From NCBI GenBank assembly GCA_002104905.1, contig MCFE01000286.1, positions 39,056 through 103,055 on the forward strand: DNA of 64,000 nucleotides, in the 5' to 3' direction. Source of the DNA: Basidiobolus meristosporus CBS 931.73. Taxonomy: Eukaryota > Basidiobolomycota > Basidiobolomycetes > Basidiobolales > Basidiobolaceae. Positions 15,962-26,983 of this stretch are shown here, in pieces (position 1 is the stretch's first letter; every line of letters starts with the position of its first letter). The position numbers were made by a program, and so were the translations under genes. Under the pieces are notes generated by a model. It worked only from the letters and a program-made list of their open reading frames with translations, did no database searches and was not told the origin of the DNA.

Positions 15962-17021
15962 ATGCGCTGCAGATCAAGTGGCATCCTAAATGGTCCGGAA
16001 GAAGTGCTGGTGTGGGACAAGGTGTGTCGCAGACTAGGAGAGGTGGAGCAAATACGAAAGGACGGTAGTGGCATGTTCCCTCAGATCGACTCATTGCACA
16101 AGTTGTTGGGCGATGAGGTAGGCTAAGGAAACCGTATCGCAAAAGCTCTGTTTTAACCAACGGCTGACGCAGGTGCGGCTTCTGCAAACCGTAGCCTTGC
16201 CAAGCTTTACAAAGAGGGGAAGGTCAACCTAGCTAAAAAGCAGAGGTATCGGAGCATTCACTTTTCCTTAGCACTTTCATGAAACACAACGGTGACGGGC
16301 TTCCCCTTAGAGTGATCTCCACAGCCCTTGAACGTCTCTAAATACTTCTAGCTTTACAAGACTCTTTTACTGGAACGGGTATACCTCATAATTTGGCCGG
16401 TGGTTTTGCGGATTGGCCGTCTCAACTTTGGTCACCCTCTTGATTTGTAGAGAACATCAAGCCAAAAAAGCGAAAGAGTAAAGGCGAGAGTACAATCACC
16501 ACTGTAAAAAGCTAGACCATATATCCAGAAATCAGCCATATTCTAACAGTGCAGCTGGCTCTCTTCAATCAGCCACAGTGCATTCAAACACCAGGTACCA
16601 AGTAGAGGATGCTGATGTGGTTGAAAATAGAAGGCGAATGTGGGACACAGCACATGCATGAGTTGCTCCGATTCTTACTAATCTCTGTGTTGCCCATAGG
16701 AGATATGATCTACCGCCGCGCAACATCATCCCACTGCCCGAGGAGGTAGTTCTTGGTGAATATCCGGAGTTCGAGGTTGATCATGTTGTGCTAGCACTGT
16801 ATCCAAATACAACGTGCTTTTACAAGGCGATTGTGGTGCTTCCGCCCAGCAAGGTGCATTTTGTAGATTGTCATATTTCAATCGACCATCCCAATCGTTC
16901 TTCCTAGATCAAAGAAAGGCCGTACCAGGGGAGATACTGCGTGAGCTTCGAGGACGACGACGATGTAGACAGGTTTGTTCCGGTAATATGTGTTGTAGAG
17001 ATGCCTAAAAGTGCGAAGTGA
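15962..17021 (+). CDS. SGF29: SAGA-associated factor 29 (SGF29), tandem Tudor protein
   Basis: Reader of H3K4me2/3 within the SAGA HAT module. The first in-frame ATG is at 15962 (MRCRSSGILNG). Exon 1 gives a helical N-terminus VWDKVCRRLGEVEQIRK and DSLHKLLGDE. Exon 2 near 16172-16245 reads ANRSLAKLYKEGKVNLAKKQ. A basic exon (about 16450) reads NIKPKKRKSKGES. The Tudor pair then follows: TRYQVEDADVVENRRRM joined to RYDLPPRNIIPLPEEV, VDHVVLALYPNTTCFYKAIVV (the second Tudor, with FYKA), and after an intron IKERPYQGRYCVSFEDDDDVD, which contributes the aromatic cage and acidic pocket. The end is VVEMPKSAK and TGA at 17019-17021. Exon junctions between 16115 and 16560 are uncertain and one short exon may be missing from my model. 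Function as a SAGA reader is inferred from the family. Confidence 0.85.
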
Positions 17022-17963
17022 AAGTAGGGGCTTCTGGCTAATTGCTATACCTCTATCATTTGTCTATGAAACAAAAACCTCGATGACTAGTTGCCTGCCA
17101 GTATCAGCGCGCTATCGCTCATTCGTTGTATACTCATAATGAGAGGCCATGATGTGGCCACTCTTTTTGGGTTTGGCCAAGCGTAGCAGCTGCCCATTTG
17201 CCCGTTACCACTTGGAACGTGGACTTCCTCCAGTTCATGTAAAAGACGCCTTCTGATGTCTAGTTTGTAGAGTACTATGCAGTGTAGGCGCATCTTGTTT
17301 GCGAAGTAAATGCAGCTAAAGTTCCTTTTTATCTTGGCGGTTTCAGCTCGGATCTTTCAGAGTTCGCGGTTTCTTCAAGAGGTTCGTTGGGAATTGATTT
17401 CTACTATAAAAGCTTATGCCACGGCCAGTGCGCTGTAACATGTTCTTCAAAGAGATACGGGAGTGGACACAGATTTCTGAGCTGCAAAACGCCTATCTTT
17501 GCTTCGTTCCAGCGCTATGGAAGGTCAGTGCTCTTCGATATGCTGATTCTTCTTTGAGAGACACATCGCACACTTGGAAGTGTGCAGTCGCGGGGTGTTA
17601 ACAAACCGGGAAAAGGATGGGCTATGCGAAATCTCAAGACGAGCAAACGAAGCCCGTGACAATCCGTCAATTCTCTGTAACCTCTCATCATATTATACTA
17701 CTTGTAGAGGCGTTGGACACACATGATACGGAGGTAGTGAATACACTAACAATGCAAGGATGGCGAGATCACAATCAAATCCAAGGGAATAAAATGTATG
17801 AATGAGTAACTTTATTGGTTGGTATTCCAACTGCCACTTGAGCAGTAGAGCACACTAGCAACTTAGCGTATCCACGAACAACTTACTATCGAGCTGACAT
17901 ATTGAATTGGCATTTGCATAAACGCCAAGCGCCTTGTTGAGTAGGCTGGTTGAAGCGGTTCTC
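17022..17963. other. Intergenic, nothing recognised
   Basis: This lies between the ends of the convergent SGF29 and N-myristoyltransferase genes. Short open frames occur on both strands (17293-17087 minus, 17416-17601 plus) but none resembles a known protein. Confidence 0.4.
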
Positions 17964-19672
17964 CTAGAGCATGATTAAAGCCATTTCCTCGTTTTTGATA
18001 GGTGGACATCTCCAGTTGTAGAGATAATAATTGAGATCGCCGTCACCAGGGTCGAACATCAATTCCTCTACAAACTCGAAGTTATGCATGAGTTCAAGGG
18101 CATTCATAACGTCGAAGCCAGCCTAGAAGCAAGGATTCATTGGTCAATGAGGTAAGGACTGGGCAAGCTGGAGAGAAACAGAGATTTACATTTTTAGCTA
18201 ACACCAAGACATTGTGGACCAGCACCTGAAGACGCTGGGTATATTCTTCGCTACTCGGGAGAGTATTATCGTCGCCGCTCTCCGTTTTCCACTCCATGTT
18301 GATTGCGTAGTAGTACAGGTAGGCAGCATTCAATGTCTTGTGCTTGGGGTTGTCGAGGAGTGAGCTCGGCAATGAGTAGAACGAGATGAAGTCGGTGATA
18401 CTGCCGGTATCATGGTCCTAGCAGTCACCATCAACTTAGAAGGGCCGTTTACTGGAAGGCTGAAAGCATACTTACTTCTACAACATAGCTGTAAACGACA
18501 TCCTTAACAGGAACGAAGTAATGGCATACTTCCTCGTCAGATTGGAATACTGGTGTGTATTCGAATTGTGACAAAAAGCTGTTGAGAAGAGCGCAAACGG
18601 CTGGCGCATCCTGCTCCAGCATAGGGCGAAGTCCGGTGATGGTGGTAGTGGTAGGCAATTCGTAGTATTGAGTCATTTGTTCCATGGTTATACAATCAGG
18701 CAGTGCTTCGAAGCCTATCTCGACCAATTTTTCCGGGTTTAGCGAGCGATGGTGATATCTATTGTTTTCAAGAGTGAGAGGTAGATTTGATCAACGCAGA
18801 CCCAGGGAGTAACACTACCTGCAGGTGGCAATGGGCTTGGGTAAGACAACGCCCGCGGTGTAAGTGGCTTGGGAAATTCCCTCCATGTTGACCCGACGAG
18901 TGATTTCTTGGATGAGGAGCGGGGCCAGACGCTTGTTTCGAAGCTTTTTGTGGAGGCACAAAAAGCTGATTTCCACCAAGTGGCGCACACTTTCGCCAGG
19001 ATACAGGTGTGAGCCGTTGTGGTGGGGAGAGCATGGTATATATTTACCTGGTGCGAACTTTCAGGTCAGCGGGGATTCCAGCGATGAATGCAACCAGCTT
19101 GTTGGTGGTATCGCGGACTCCTAGATGCCAAGCTTTTTTCCAGCCCGGAGGCTTCAACGCCCTGAAACCAAAGGCAGAAGCGTCAGTGGAGTGGAGTGAA
19201 ACACCCGAAGCTACGGTGGGTGGTTGTGTACCAAGAAATGAACTCCAACGAGTAGGCGAAACGGAAGGTAGCGTCATCGTCCTCCACATAGTTCAGTGAA
19301 AGCAAGGTGTAGACTTCTTCAAGCTACTATTCCGTTAATATACCAAGGGACGGTACGAAGCCAAAAAGCCTAGTACCTGCTCTGGATTTTCTAAATCAAC
19401 CAGAACCCATTCAAAGCTTCCAGGTAGAGGATAAGGGGTCTGGCGAACATCCTCTATGGCTTTATCTACCTCGATAGCTCCCTCCACCATCACCGTCTCG
19501 TCTGGATTCAAAGTACTTCGGTTTAACCGTCTATTGATAGGAAGGCGGAGTTCTTACCATATTGTGGGACTGGCTGGGTATTCCAGAACTTATGCTCGGG
19601 GGGCTCCTGCAGTGGTTCATTTATTATGTTGGCCTCGTCTGCCTGGCAACTTTGCCTCTTGGGGTCGGGCAT
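17964..19672 (-). CDS. NMT1: Glycylpeptide N-tetradecanoyltransferase (N-myristoyltransferase), multi-exon
   Basis: Transfers myristate from myristoyl-CoA to N-terminal glycine. The start is ATG 19672 ([12 protein letters not shown]). Exon 1 contains [13 protein letters not shown], the conserved opening of the catalytic core. Then come [86 protein letters not shown] (acyl-CoA binding region), [60 protein letters not shown], and [14 protein letters not shown]. The C-terminus reads [20 protein letters not shown] and ends ALIML with TAG at 17964-17966, close to the C-terminal catalytic carboxylate position of the family. Introns are short. The N-terminal extension before the core is only about 25 residues. 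Confidence 0.95.
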
Positions 19673-19898
19673 AGCTGTAAGCTAAGCAACCTGGGTCGCA
19701 TGCAGCCCCCAGACCAGCATATCCAAAATCTCACATGGGTCTCGTGAGAATCAGCGGATATGGCGTGTGAGTGACACTGCCTGCCAAATCAAAAAAGAAT
19801 AGTTCGATGTTTGGATGACATTTATTTATGCAGTATGCAATCTCAAGTAGGCTGTTAGCATTCGGAATGTCTTTGGGGCTCACAAGGACACCAGAGCC
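19673..19898. promoter_or_regulatory. Short spacer between NMT and EBP
   Basis: The two genes both read leftward with about 226 bases between the EBP stop and the NMT start, so the NMT promoter must lie here or overlap the EBP 3' end. No clear core promoter motif was seen. Confidence 0.4.
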
Positions 19899-20620
19899 TC
19901 ACTCCGATTTCTTACCCACACGGGCTGTTGAGAACGCTTGATAGATCGCCGCCCATGAGCGAACCAACAAATAGCTTGGAATCACGATCCAGATCGCGTT
20001 CATAGTGACAAAATAGAACCAATAGTAAAGGGGATGAGGGTCGCTGTGAGGACTACCCTCGAAGAAGGTTGTAGCGAAGTAAAGAACGTCTCCATACAGC
20101 TGGCAGATTGAGACCGACAAAAGGCCCAGATGGCGGCCGGGCGTTTGATTGAAAATGGCATACGCTGTATAGAGGGCTAGAGGGCCGTCCACGTACTAAA
20201 CCAACAAGCTGTTAGAGTAATTCGTATTCAATGCATTAGCCTGATCAAGATTACCGCGGTAATTCGCTCCATGTTCAGTACGAACGGGTCACTAGAAAGG
20301 TAGCGGGAATCGCCCTTGGAGTATTCCTTCCATACTTGGCCCAAAACGAATTGATCCCCAGCCAGGGAGGCATAGTTATGAACATAGTATCCTTCCAGGC
20401 CCACGTGAATGAGTCCAGCAAGCAAACACCACATGAACAATAAGCGGTCTTGAGTCTGAAGCTTTTTGTTCTGAAGTGCAATTTTTGCAGCCACCAGAAG
20501 AATCACTCCAAACGAGCCGAAGACCACAGTCAGAATGTGCCCTGTCCCACTCGTGTTGGGAACGTAGTGCGGCAGAGAAAGGTTCCTTGGATAATACGGA
20601 TGGCTGATGACGGTGTCCAT
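19899..20620 (-). CDS. EBP: Sterol delta8-delta7 isomerase, EBP (emopamil-binding protein) type
   Basis: Endoplasmic reticulum membrane enzyme that moves the sterol ring B double bond from C8(9) to C7. Two exons: 20620-20255 and 20195-19899, with a 59-base intron (GTAATC...TTTAG). The protein opens MDTVISHPYYPRNLSL, then has an HILTVVFGSFGVILLV membrane helix, LLFMWCLLAGLIHVGLEGYYV (second helix with the conserved His and Glu), then QVWKEYSKGDSRYLSSDPFV, ERITAV, GRHLGLLSVSICQLYGDVLY, and HPLYYWFYFVTMNAIWIV. These blocks align along the whole length with EBP of animals and plants (WKEYAKGDSRY, QIYGDVLYF, HPLYFWFYFVFMNA). Ascomycete and basidiomycete yeasts use the unrelated ERG2 for this step, so the presence of EBP is taxonomically informative. 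The enzyme looks intact at about 220 residues. Confidence 0.95.
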
Positions 20621-21554
20621 TGTTGGACTCAGTCCAGCAAAGGCCAGCCTTTATAATGGTCACGGTTGCTCGATACCGGAGGTTCCTGTTCATCCGTCCC
20701 GGGCAAACTGATTCCTCCACATTGACAAATAAGATCTCGATTTCATTGATACTCGATGGGGTATCCTACTTGATTTATTGCGCCAAGACACCGGTGGTTC
20801 CTGGAAATATTCGAAGGGGGTTTAGTGACCTTGGTGCCTGCTTTGTTGTCCTACGAGTGTAAATCCAACTACGTTCTCTTTCGAGACAACGCAGCTTTCG
20901 TTAGCAGACATTGTAAGAGCATTGCCGGCATGATGACGTACAATAGAAATGAGCTCAACCCGGGTAAAAGGGTCCAGGCTACAACAAGCACCGTAAAGGT
21001 ACCAGATCGGTTTTCAGGGATATAGGCTGTGGCGAGAAGATAAAATATACTATCTGAATACTCTTTTTGGCACTCACAGGCGGAGTTCCAAATGAGTGGC
21101 TCATTCCAACCATGGCTTGAACTAATGGAAGGAATGGTTGAGGCGTTTTCGTGGCAGATTCACTATATTGGGGGTGCAGGGATATTATTCATTGTCTATA
21201 CTTGCTTGGCTATTCATAAGCAGACATAGTGCATTATTGTTATTTCACTTCTGAGCTTCAAACAACAACTTATAAATACGCACTATGTAAAAACAACGGC
21301 AATTCTGTGAGCACACTTCAAGCTCAAGCTTTAAACTTGTAATAGGAGTTATTATACTTTTTGTCCTCGATGAAATACATCCTGATACCTGGGTAAAAAG
21401 GTTCGACTGAGTGGAGTATTGGTACTTTGCACAAATATGATATGCCACTATGGCATCGAGTGGTTATTTATTTTCTTTGAATACTCTGCGTTTGTACTAA
21501 CTCAATCTGGCTTATTACAAGTAAACGCGTATAATTGAGTTAAAGGCACTTTGT
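20621..21554. other. Intergenic at the housekeeping/accessory boundary
   Basis: No gene was recognised. It holds the EBP promoter side and then becomes A/T-rich. From 21,555 on, decayed retrotransposon sequence begins. Confidence 0.4.
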
Positions 21555-22090
21555 TCTTTCTTCTGGTACTTTGGGGTTTTTTTCCTGCCCCTGCAGGAGG
21601 GCGTTCCGCTCCCATAACAACACCCTAATGCCTTCTTTCTATAGCAGTGTCTTCATTCTACCTTCCAAACTTGGTTGTAGGACCCGTCCAATTTTTCAGC
21701 AGAGGAATAGATCTAGTAATAGCAGTTGTAGACATTCCAAAAAGTCACACCTTGAGATGCATAATCTATTGTGAGGATTTTGGAGACATTGAAAGTGACT
21801 GGGAGAAATAGTGGATTACGTTTTATTCACTGGACGATTCATGGAATCTAACAATGGTAATTATATTTTTACCAGGCCTTGGCAACACAGGCGCACAGAA
21901 TATGATTAGAAAGATTCAAAGAGCATATAGACAAAGCTTTTGGACAACCTTGAGAAATATCATGCTCCATTTACCTCGTATAGTGAAGAACATATCTAAA
22001 GTAATCCCAACAGAGAATTTGGCCAGGAGATATTCTAGTGAACAGACTAGGGTCTAAGCGATCAACATAATATAGGCATATGGTGATGCA
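21555..22090 (-). mobile_element. Old Ty1/copia relic: gag start plus 5' LTR
   Basis: On the minus strand 21,740-21,555 is a heavily mutated version of the gag region found at 35,950-35,740 (the same run of words around the LDGSNYQVWKVKMKML segment). A degraded primer site follows at about 21,755-21,768, then an LTR-like stretch from about 21,769 beginning like the GTAAGAGTCTTGGAGATATT LTR start but with many substitutions. Order and orientation are those of the 5' end of a minus-strand element. Too decayed to be active; the outer limit is approximate. Confidence 0.7.
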
Positions 22091-22415
22091 AAGCTTGTAT
22101 TTACACCTAAATAATTCTTCAGCTTAGTCGCTTAGATCACAGCTCATGAACTTTACCTTACGCTGGGATATAACTATCAAATTCTCAGGGTTTTGGTACT
22201 TAATATATAGTGAAAAAACTTGAGGTTGTTCAAAAGCCCCCAAACTTTGCATGCATGCCCTTGAGACTTTTCTAAGCATACTTTATATGTGTATTCTGCC
22301 AAAACCATCTAAAGTATAAAACCACTTTTATATTCAATAAACCATCAAGTAAAATTATACTACCAACTTATTACCCTGGAGATCTTTAACATCTTCAGAA
22401 CTCTAAGCCTGCAGA
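22090..22415 (+). mobile_element. Old copia LTR relic, opposite orientation
   Basis: The words TACACCTAAATA, GCTTAGTCGCTTAGATCA, CCCAAACTTTGCATGC, AAGTATAAAACCACTTTTAT and TTCAATAAACCATCAAG occur in the order of the plus-orientation LTR seen at 37,774-38,104. It abuts the previous LTR relic tail to tail. Divergence is high, so this is an ancient solo or broken LTR. Confidence 0.65.
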
Positions 22416-22856
22416 TTATGGAGAAATTTGGAAAACTTTACAAAAACTAAAACACAAAAGTAGAAAAGAAATAGCACCATCCTGCAGTATGTGTGCTGTA
22501 CTCTTGTGCACCCCGCCCATTGACCTCAATCCGACTACCTCATTAATATGTCTTTAGGCTCTTTTGCTTCTAGAAGCCTAGTAATGTTCAACAGCTCAGT
22601 TACATTCTGCTGATCTTACCCAAGATGGTAAGCATCCTCTGGGTAAAAGCCCTATTTATCATTAAACTGAAAGTCGGGGACTGAATCGAGCCAATGAATG
22701 CATGTGCGGTAATCCTAAATCTCGGCCACACCCCGAGTAGATCGACCATGGTGCCAGCTTTGGGCATGAGGAGTTGGAAATAATATGTGTATCCGGGGAC
22801 CAGACATTCAATAGAAGTATGCGCTACTGGACGGTTGGTTTGTTATTAAGCTCAGC
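22416..22856. other. Intergenic, nothing recognised
   Basis: There is no coding similarity. The right half is the upstream flank of the dead LPMO copy and shares little with the flank of the intact copy beyond the TATA box. Confidence 0.35.
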
Positions 22857-23467
22857 TATAAATACACTGCCCGATATTGCTTATCACCATTACAATGTAA
22901 TCCAGTCTCAGGAAATCGTTACTCTTCCTCGTTGGCCTAGTGACGTCGACCCTCGCTCATATGGAGATGATGCAACCCCCACCACGCCATTCACGGCACA
23001 ATCCGACCTGGTTAGGAACCCCGGATTACGATACGGGGAACCCATTAGGGACCTATCCTTGTAAAGGATACAGGCAAGGAGGAATAGTTAGACCGTAAAG
23101 CTGGTGATTCTGTTCAGGCGAGTTTTCCCTCGATGACCCAAATGATGGTACGGATTTGCCTGCCGCTCGACCGACCTTTACCATCCGACCCACAAAGGGT
23201 AACAGTAACACGACTTCTACGATCTCCGCAACTGCTACTCTGTCCCCGACCAGAGCAACTAGCTCAATTAACAATACAGCTACCGCTGAACCTTCCTCCC
23301 TTCCGGCCTCAGAAAATTGCAAAAACCTCTCTGCATGGAGTACAAAGAGTGCCTACAATGGCTCGAAAAGAGTAAGCTGTAATGGCCACTTGTGGCAAGC
23401 TAGATGGTGGAATCAAAACGAGACACCAGATGCCAATAACGTCTGGGTAGATTTGGGATCATGCTAA
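22857..23467 (+). pseudogene. Dead tandem copy of the LPMO gene, catalytic core deleted
   Basis: This copy aligns at the DNA level with the intact LPMO gene at 25,523-26,404. It keeps the TATA box (TATAAATA at 22857-22864), a decayed leader, and the segment coding the mature N-terminus (TCGCTCATATGGAGATG near 22950). The leader ATG is followed directly by TAA and there is a frame change in the leader. About 315 bases between the codons for residues about 75 and 181 of the intact protein are missing, so the second copper-ligand His and axial Tyr are gone. Downstream the Ser/Thr-rich linker and the CBM5-type domain remain open (frame 23156-23467: LSAWSTKSAYNGS, GHLWQARWWNQNE, WVDLGSC). It cannot be an LPMO; whether the open CBM part is expressed is unknown. 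Confidence 0.88.
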
Positions 23468-23798
23468 GCATAAATAAAGTGGTGCACCATTATGGATAAA
23501 GTAACAACATTTCATCTTCATCCTGTGTGTCATCCATGCATTACTAGTATATATTTCCACTCCTGAAAATATTGACTGAACGGTCAATATATTAGGTAAG
23601 CACACATGTTATACTAGTCCATGCCCTGTGCTTCTACAAATATGCAATCGTGCAGAGGCCACAGCATTGTGCCGATGATGAGCCCCAAGACACAAGTAGT
23701 GCCTAGCCATCAAAATTTGTCACATTTAGAGAATATTCATAGAGCTTCATCGGCTGCTGGGAGAAGGGCCCTTGCATTTTTTATTGGTGAAACGCCAG
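23468..23798. other. Intergenic, nothing recognised
   Basis: 3' flank of the dead LPMO copy. Short frames only. Confidence 0.35.
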
Positions 23799-24510
23799 CT
23801 ATTTAAGAGTAAAATGTTTCCTTGTTAACTTCTGAAGTGGTAATATAGATATAAGGGCCTTGCTTAGAAGTCTGACTCCTATACCAGCAAGACCACTGAT
23901 GAAATACATCCACCAACTAGTAAACCACATCCTACCTGCTTTAATGTCATGAAATACAGGATTGATGTCTTTGCCACTGACACTTTCCACTACATACAGT
24001 CAGGTTCTGACTAAATAGGCACAGACTGATAGGATCCATCAGCAGCAGGATGTATGCTAGGCATACATATGCCCAGAGCAGATTTTTAGAAAACTGCGAT
24101 GTGTCAATTAAAACGATGGCAAGTGTTACAATGCTGCAGCCAAGGTATACACCCTGAACGACCACAACGCGCGCAGACTACGGAAGCTGAGCGAGCAGCT
24201 AGCTGGTTAAGAGTTTAATCGGTAAGGTCTAGGTTGCTGGGACGACAGGCAGGTCTTGGTTTTGCTCGAAGTGTACTCACCCTGTGACAGCACCTTGGAA
24301 ATGTTGCCGAGTATATTCTGTACGAAGTCCTGCTTCTCGTGCTGCGTGTGGCCGATGCCCAACCATAATATTTCATCCATACTAGCTCTCGTTGGAACGG
24401 ATACCCAATCATTATATTAGACTGTGTCATTATACTAACTGAGTGCTCAACTCCTGCTCGTATCACAATCGCTTCCAAGACCAAAGGACCTCTGATCCTT
24501 GAAAAGATTG
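23799..24510 (-). other. Possible decayed or multi-exon membrane protein gene, not identified
   Basis: Two overlapping minus-strand frames carry hydrophobic segments: YLGCSIVTLAIVLIDTSQ, NLLWAYVCLAYILLLMDPI (24,165-23,947) and WFTSWWMYFISGLAGIGV (23,990-23,799). Upstream a third frame near 24,510-24,300 reads RGPLVLEAIVIRAGVEHSV. They could be exons of one polytopic protein, but no family was recognised and no convincing splice model links them. Confidence 0.25.
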
Positions 24511-25474
24511 GCCCTTGTACGAGAGCGATGCGTACATCCCGAGTAGATCCCTCTTCGGGGGGGGGTTATTGGTTATTGTACAATGAAGAGATGGCTTTCT
24601 GAGTTAAGTTTGCTAATAGAGTTGCCGTGTCTCTTCCATTCATATTTCATGTAATTCTTATCGCTACACACTGGTTTCAAAATCATTTGTGATCTGACAC
24701 TGAAATCGAGTCCAGCCACGTGTCCGTAATCACCAAAGATTCATTCATCCTAGATTTGCAGTTTAATTGGCCCCCAATGGCCATCTAAATCGCCAAGTTC
24801 CAGTCAAAGTACCCATAAAAACCCGAGAAATGTGGTACATCAGCAGTAGGTCAGGCTGAAGATCCTTTCTCGTTTTAGTTCTGCGAAGAACAGATGGATC
24901 AACAATATTGGGGGCACTAGAGAGCGTAAAAGATCCTCCTATTACACAAAGGATGTTCAGGATTTGATGGCCGCCATGAGCGACTGCTCTAGTCTAGGTT
25001 GTCACATACCCTGCCCTGATTAAAATCTTCACTTGCCGATTTATGAATCGGCGTTATAACCGCCACATGAATACTACTTCCCGATGTGGAGGTTTATCCG
25101 TAATCACCTACAGTACTCTAATGACTGACATTGTAGACGTAAATAGCCTCAGTTATCTTGATCTATGTGGCAATGCCGGTGATTTTCACGTCGAGATCTG
25201 GTTCGCATCCAGTTCATCACCTTGTTGAATCGATTTAGGTTGGGTCGATCCTAGCAACAGGAATACATTATTGAGCGTTAAAGCTACAGAACTGTATACA
25301 GAGTTACCATAGCACCCGTTGTGATTCCTGCTCATTTTCTAATAGCTTAATTTCCACCATTCAAGGAAATATCAACTGAGCGTAAAGCATCAAAGAAGCC
25401 TTTCATTTAGCCATTTCTGAAATGTAACTGATGTTCACCTCTTGGACCGGGAACGGAATATGACAAACAAGCCT
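24511..25474. other. Intergenic upstream of the intact LPMO
   Basis: About 960 bases without recognisable genes. A run of nine or ten G occurs at about 24,558-24,567. The word CCCGAGTAGATC occurs at about 24,538 and also at about 22,734 upstream of the dead LPMO copy, so the duplication may extend into the flank. Confidence 0.4.
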
Positions 25475-25482
25475 TATAAATA
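25475..25482 (+). promoter_or_regulatory. TATA box of the LPMO gene
   Basis: TATAAATA lies 41 bases before the ATG. The same octamer followed by CAC occurs at the matching place in the dead tandem copy (22857-22864), which supports it as the core promoter. Confidence 0.7.
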
Positions 25483-25522
25483 CACCAAGTTCATTGCCTG
25501 AAAAGTAATTCTAACCAAGACA

Positions 25523-26404
25523 ATGTTCTCTAACCTCTTGCAAGCAACTCTTTGTCTACTTGGTCTGGTGACGTTGACCGTCGCTCATATGGAGATGGTA
25601 CAGCCACCACCACGCCGCTCACGGTATAACCCCACATGGGCAGGAACTCCGGATTACAACATGGTGAATCCATTAGGCATCTACCCATGCAAAGGCTATG
25701 AACAAGGAGGAGTTGTTCAGACCGTGAAGGCTGGTAGCTCCATCCAAGTGAAAATCGGTGGCGGTGCCATCCATGGAGGAGGACATTGCCAGTTCGCTAT
25801 TTCGTATGATAAAGGCAAGACCTTTGTCGTACTTGAAACCGTCTATAACAACTGTCTCATTGCAAGCACTCAATATTCCGTGAATGTTCCTAGCACTGCT
25901 GGTTCCAGTAAAAACGTAGTCTTTGCCTGGACATGGATCAACAAGATCGGTAATCGCGAATACTACATGAACTGCGCTGATTTGGAGATTCAGGGGACTG
26001 CCAATGGCTACATCACTGGGCCAAAGCTGTTGGTTGCAAATCTCCCCGGCTATCCTACTATTCCCGAGTTTCCTGGTGATGGGCCAAATGATGGCCGTGA
26101 TTTGCTTGCTGCTCGGCCAATTGTAACCATTCGTCCAGAAAATGATGGCTCTATTCCCACATCCAGTGCATCCCCAACCAAAACCACTAGCTCAGCCACT
26201 AGTCTTCCTACTACAACAACAGCCGCCCCCACTTCCACACCAGGAGCCGACACTTGTAAAGACATTCCTGCTTGGAGTGCTGGAGTTGGCTATAATGGCT
26301 CTCAAAAGGTAACTTACAAGGGTCACCTCTGGCAAGCCAGATGGTGGAATCAAAATGAGTCCCCAGATACTAGTAGTGTCTGGACAGATTTGGGTGCTTG
26401 TTGA
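25523..26404 (+). CDS. Secreted lytic polysaccharide monooxygenase, AA11-like, with CBM5-type chitin-binding domain
   Basis: Copper enzyme expected to cleave chitin oxidatively outside the cell. This is a single 293-codon exon. The signal peptide is residues 1-21 (LLQATLCLLGLVTLTVA); cleavage leaves His22 as the mature N-terminus, as a histidine brace needs. His84 in the HGGGHCQ motif is the likely second ligand, and Tyr148 in NREYYMNC the axial residue. WTWINKIGNREYYMNC closely resembles the AA11 signature WTWxNKxGNREMYMNC. A Ser/Thr/Pro linker spans about 205-247. The C-terminal domain (about 249-293) has the CBM5/12 pattern AWSAGVGYNGSQKVTYKGH plus WQARWWNQNESP and ends in Cys. A dead copy lies 2.6 kb upstream on the same strand. 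AA11 assignment is by motif; substrate is inferred from the CBM. Confidence 0.9.
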   Translation: MFSNLLQATLCLLGLVTLTVAHMEMVQPPPRRSRYNPTWAGTPDYNMVNPLGIYPCKGYEQGGVVQTVKAGSSIQVKIGGGAIHGGGHCQFAISYDKGKTFVVLETVYNNCLIASTQYSVNVPSTAGSSKNVVFAWTWINKIGNREYYMNCADLEIQGTANGYITGPKLLVANLPGYPTIPEFPGDGPNDGRDLLAARPIVTIRPENDGSIPTSSASPTKTTSSATSLPTTTTAAPTSTPGADTCKDIPAWSAGVGYNGSQKVTYKGHLWQARWWNQNESPDTSSVWTDLGAC

Positions 26405-26983
26405 CTGTGAAGTAATAAAGTTGCTTCGATCTTATATTACGTGTTCTCGACTTGATTTCTAGGCACAAGGTGATTTACACTGCCTATTTGATATCCTTCA
26501 GTGGGGTCTGGAATATTCCCGAAGCAGTGTATTAGTAGTAGTTTCACTGTGGTAGGGGTAACAGGCGTGCTTCATATTTGTAGCTAGCAAATACGAATTT
26601 GACAACAGCTGCCCAGAGGGTATTCAGCATGGGTATCACTAGTACAAATCTCGAATTTATTCAATTTGAGGACTGGAGAAGTCTAACATCATTTCATAGA
26701 ACAAGTATCGCCGACATGAAATCCGACATGAAATCCTTGTAGCTATAACTGTTGCGTCCATGCTACTTACAAAGGCTTATGCAATGAGCAATGCCGATCC
26801 AATCGCCGGCTTTTCCTTGACTTGCATTAGCATCAAGACGGTATGAACAACACTTGCTGATTAGATACTAAATACGCCAACAGCTTTGTACCAAAAGCAC
26901 CTCGAGCGATACGGTTGAGATCCATAGAATGGGGGTAGTGTACGTGGGCAACATAAACTTTAATCGAGATTTATTTCAGAGTG
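26405..26983. other. Intergenic, nothing recognised
   Basis: 3' flank of the LPMO gene and the downstream side of a minus-strand secreted-protein gene. No features were seen. Confidence 0.35.
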
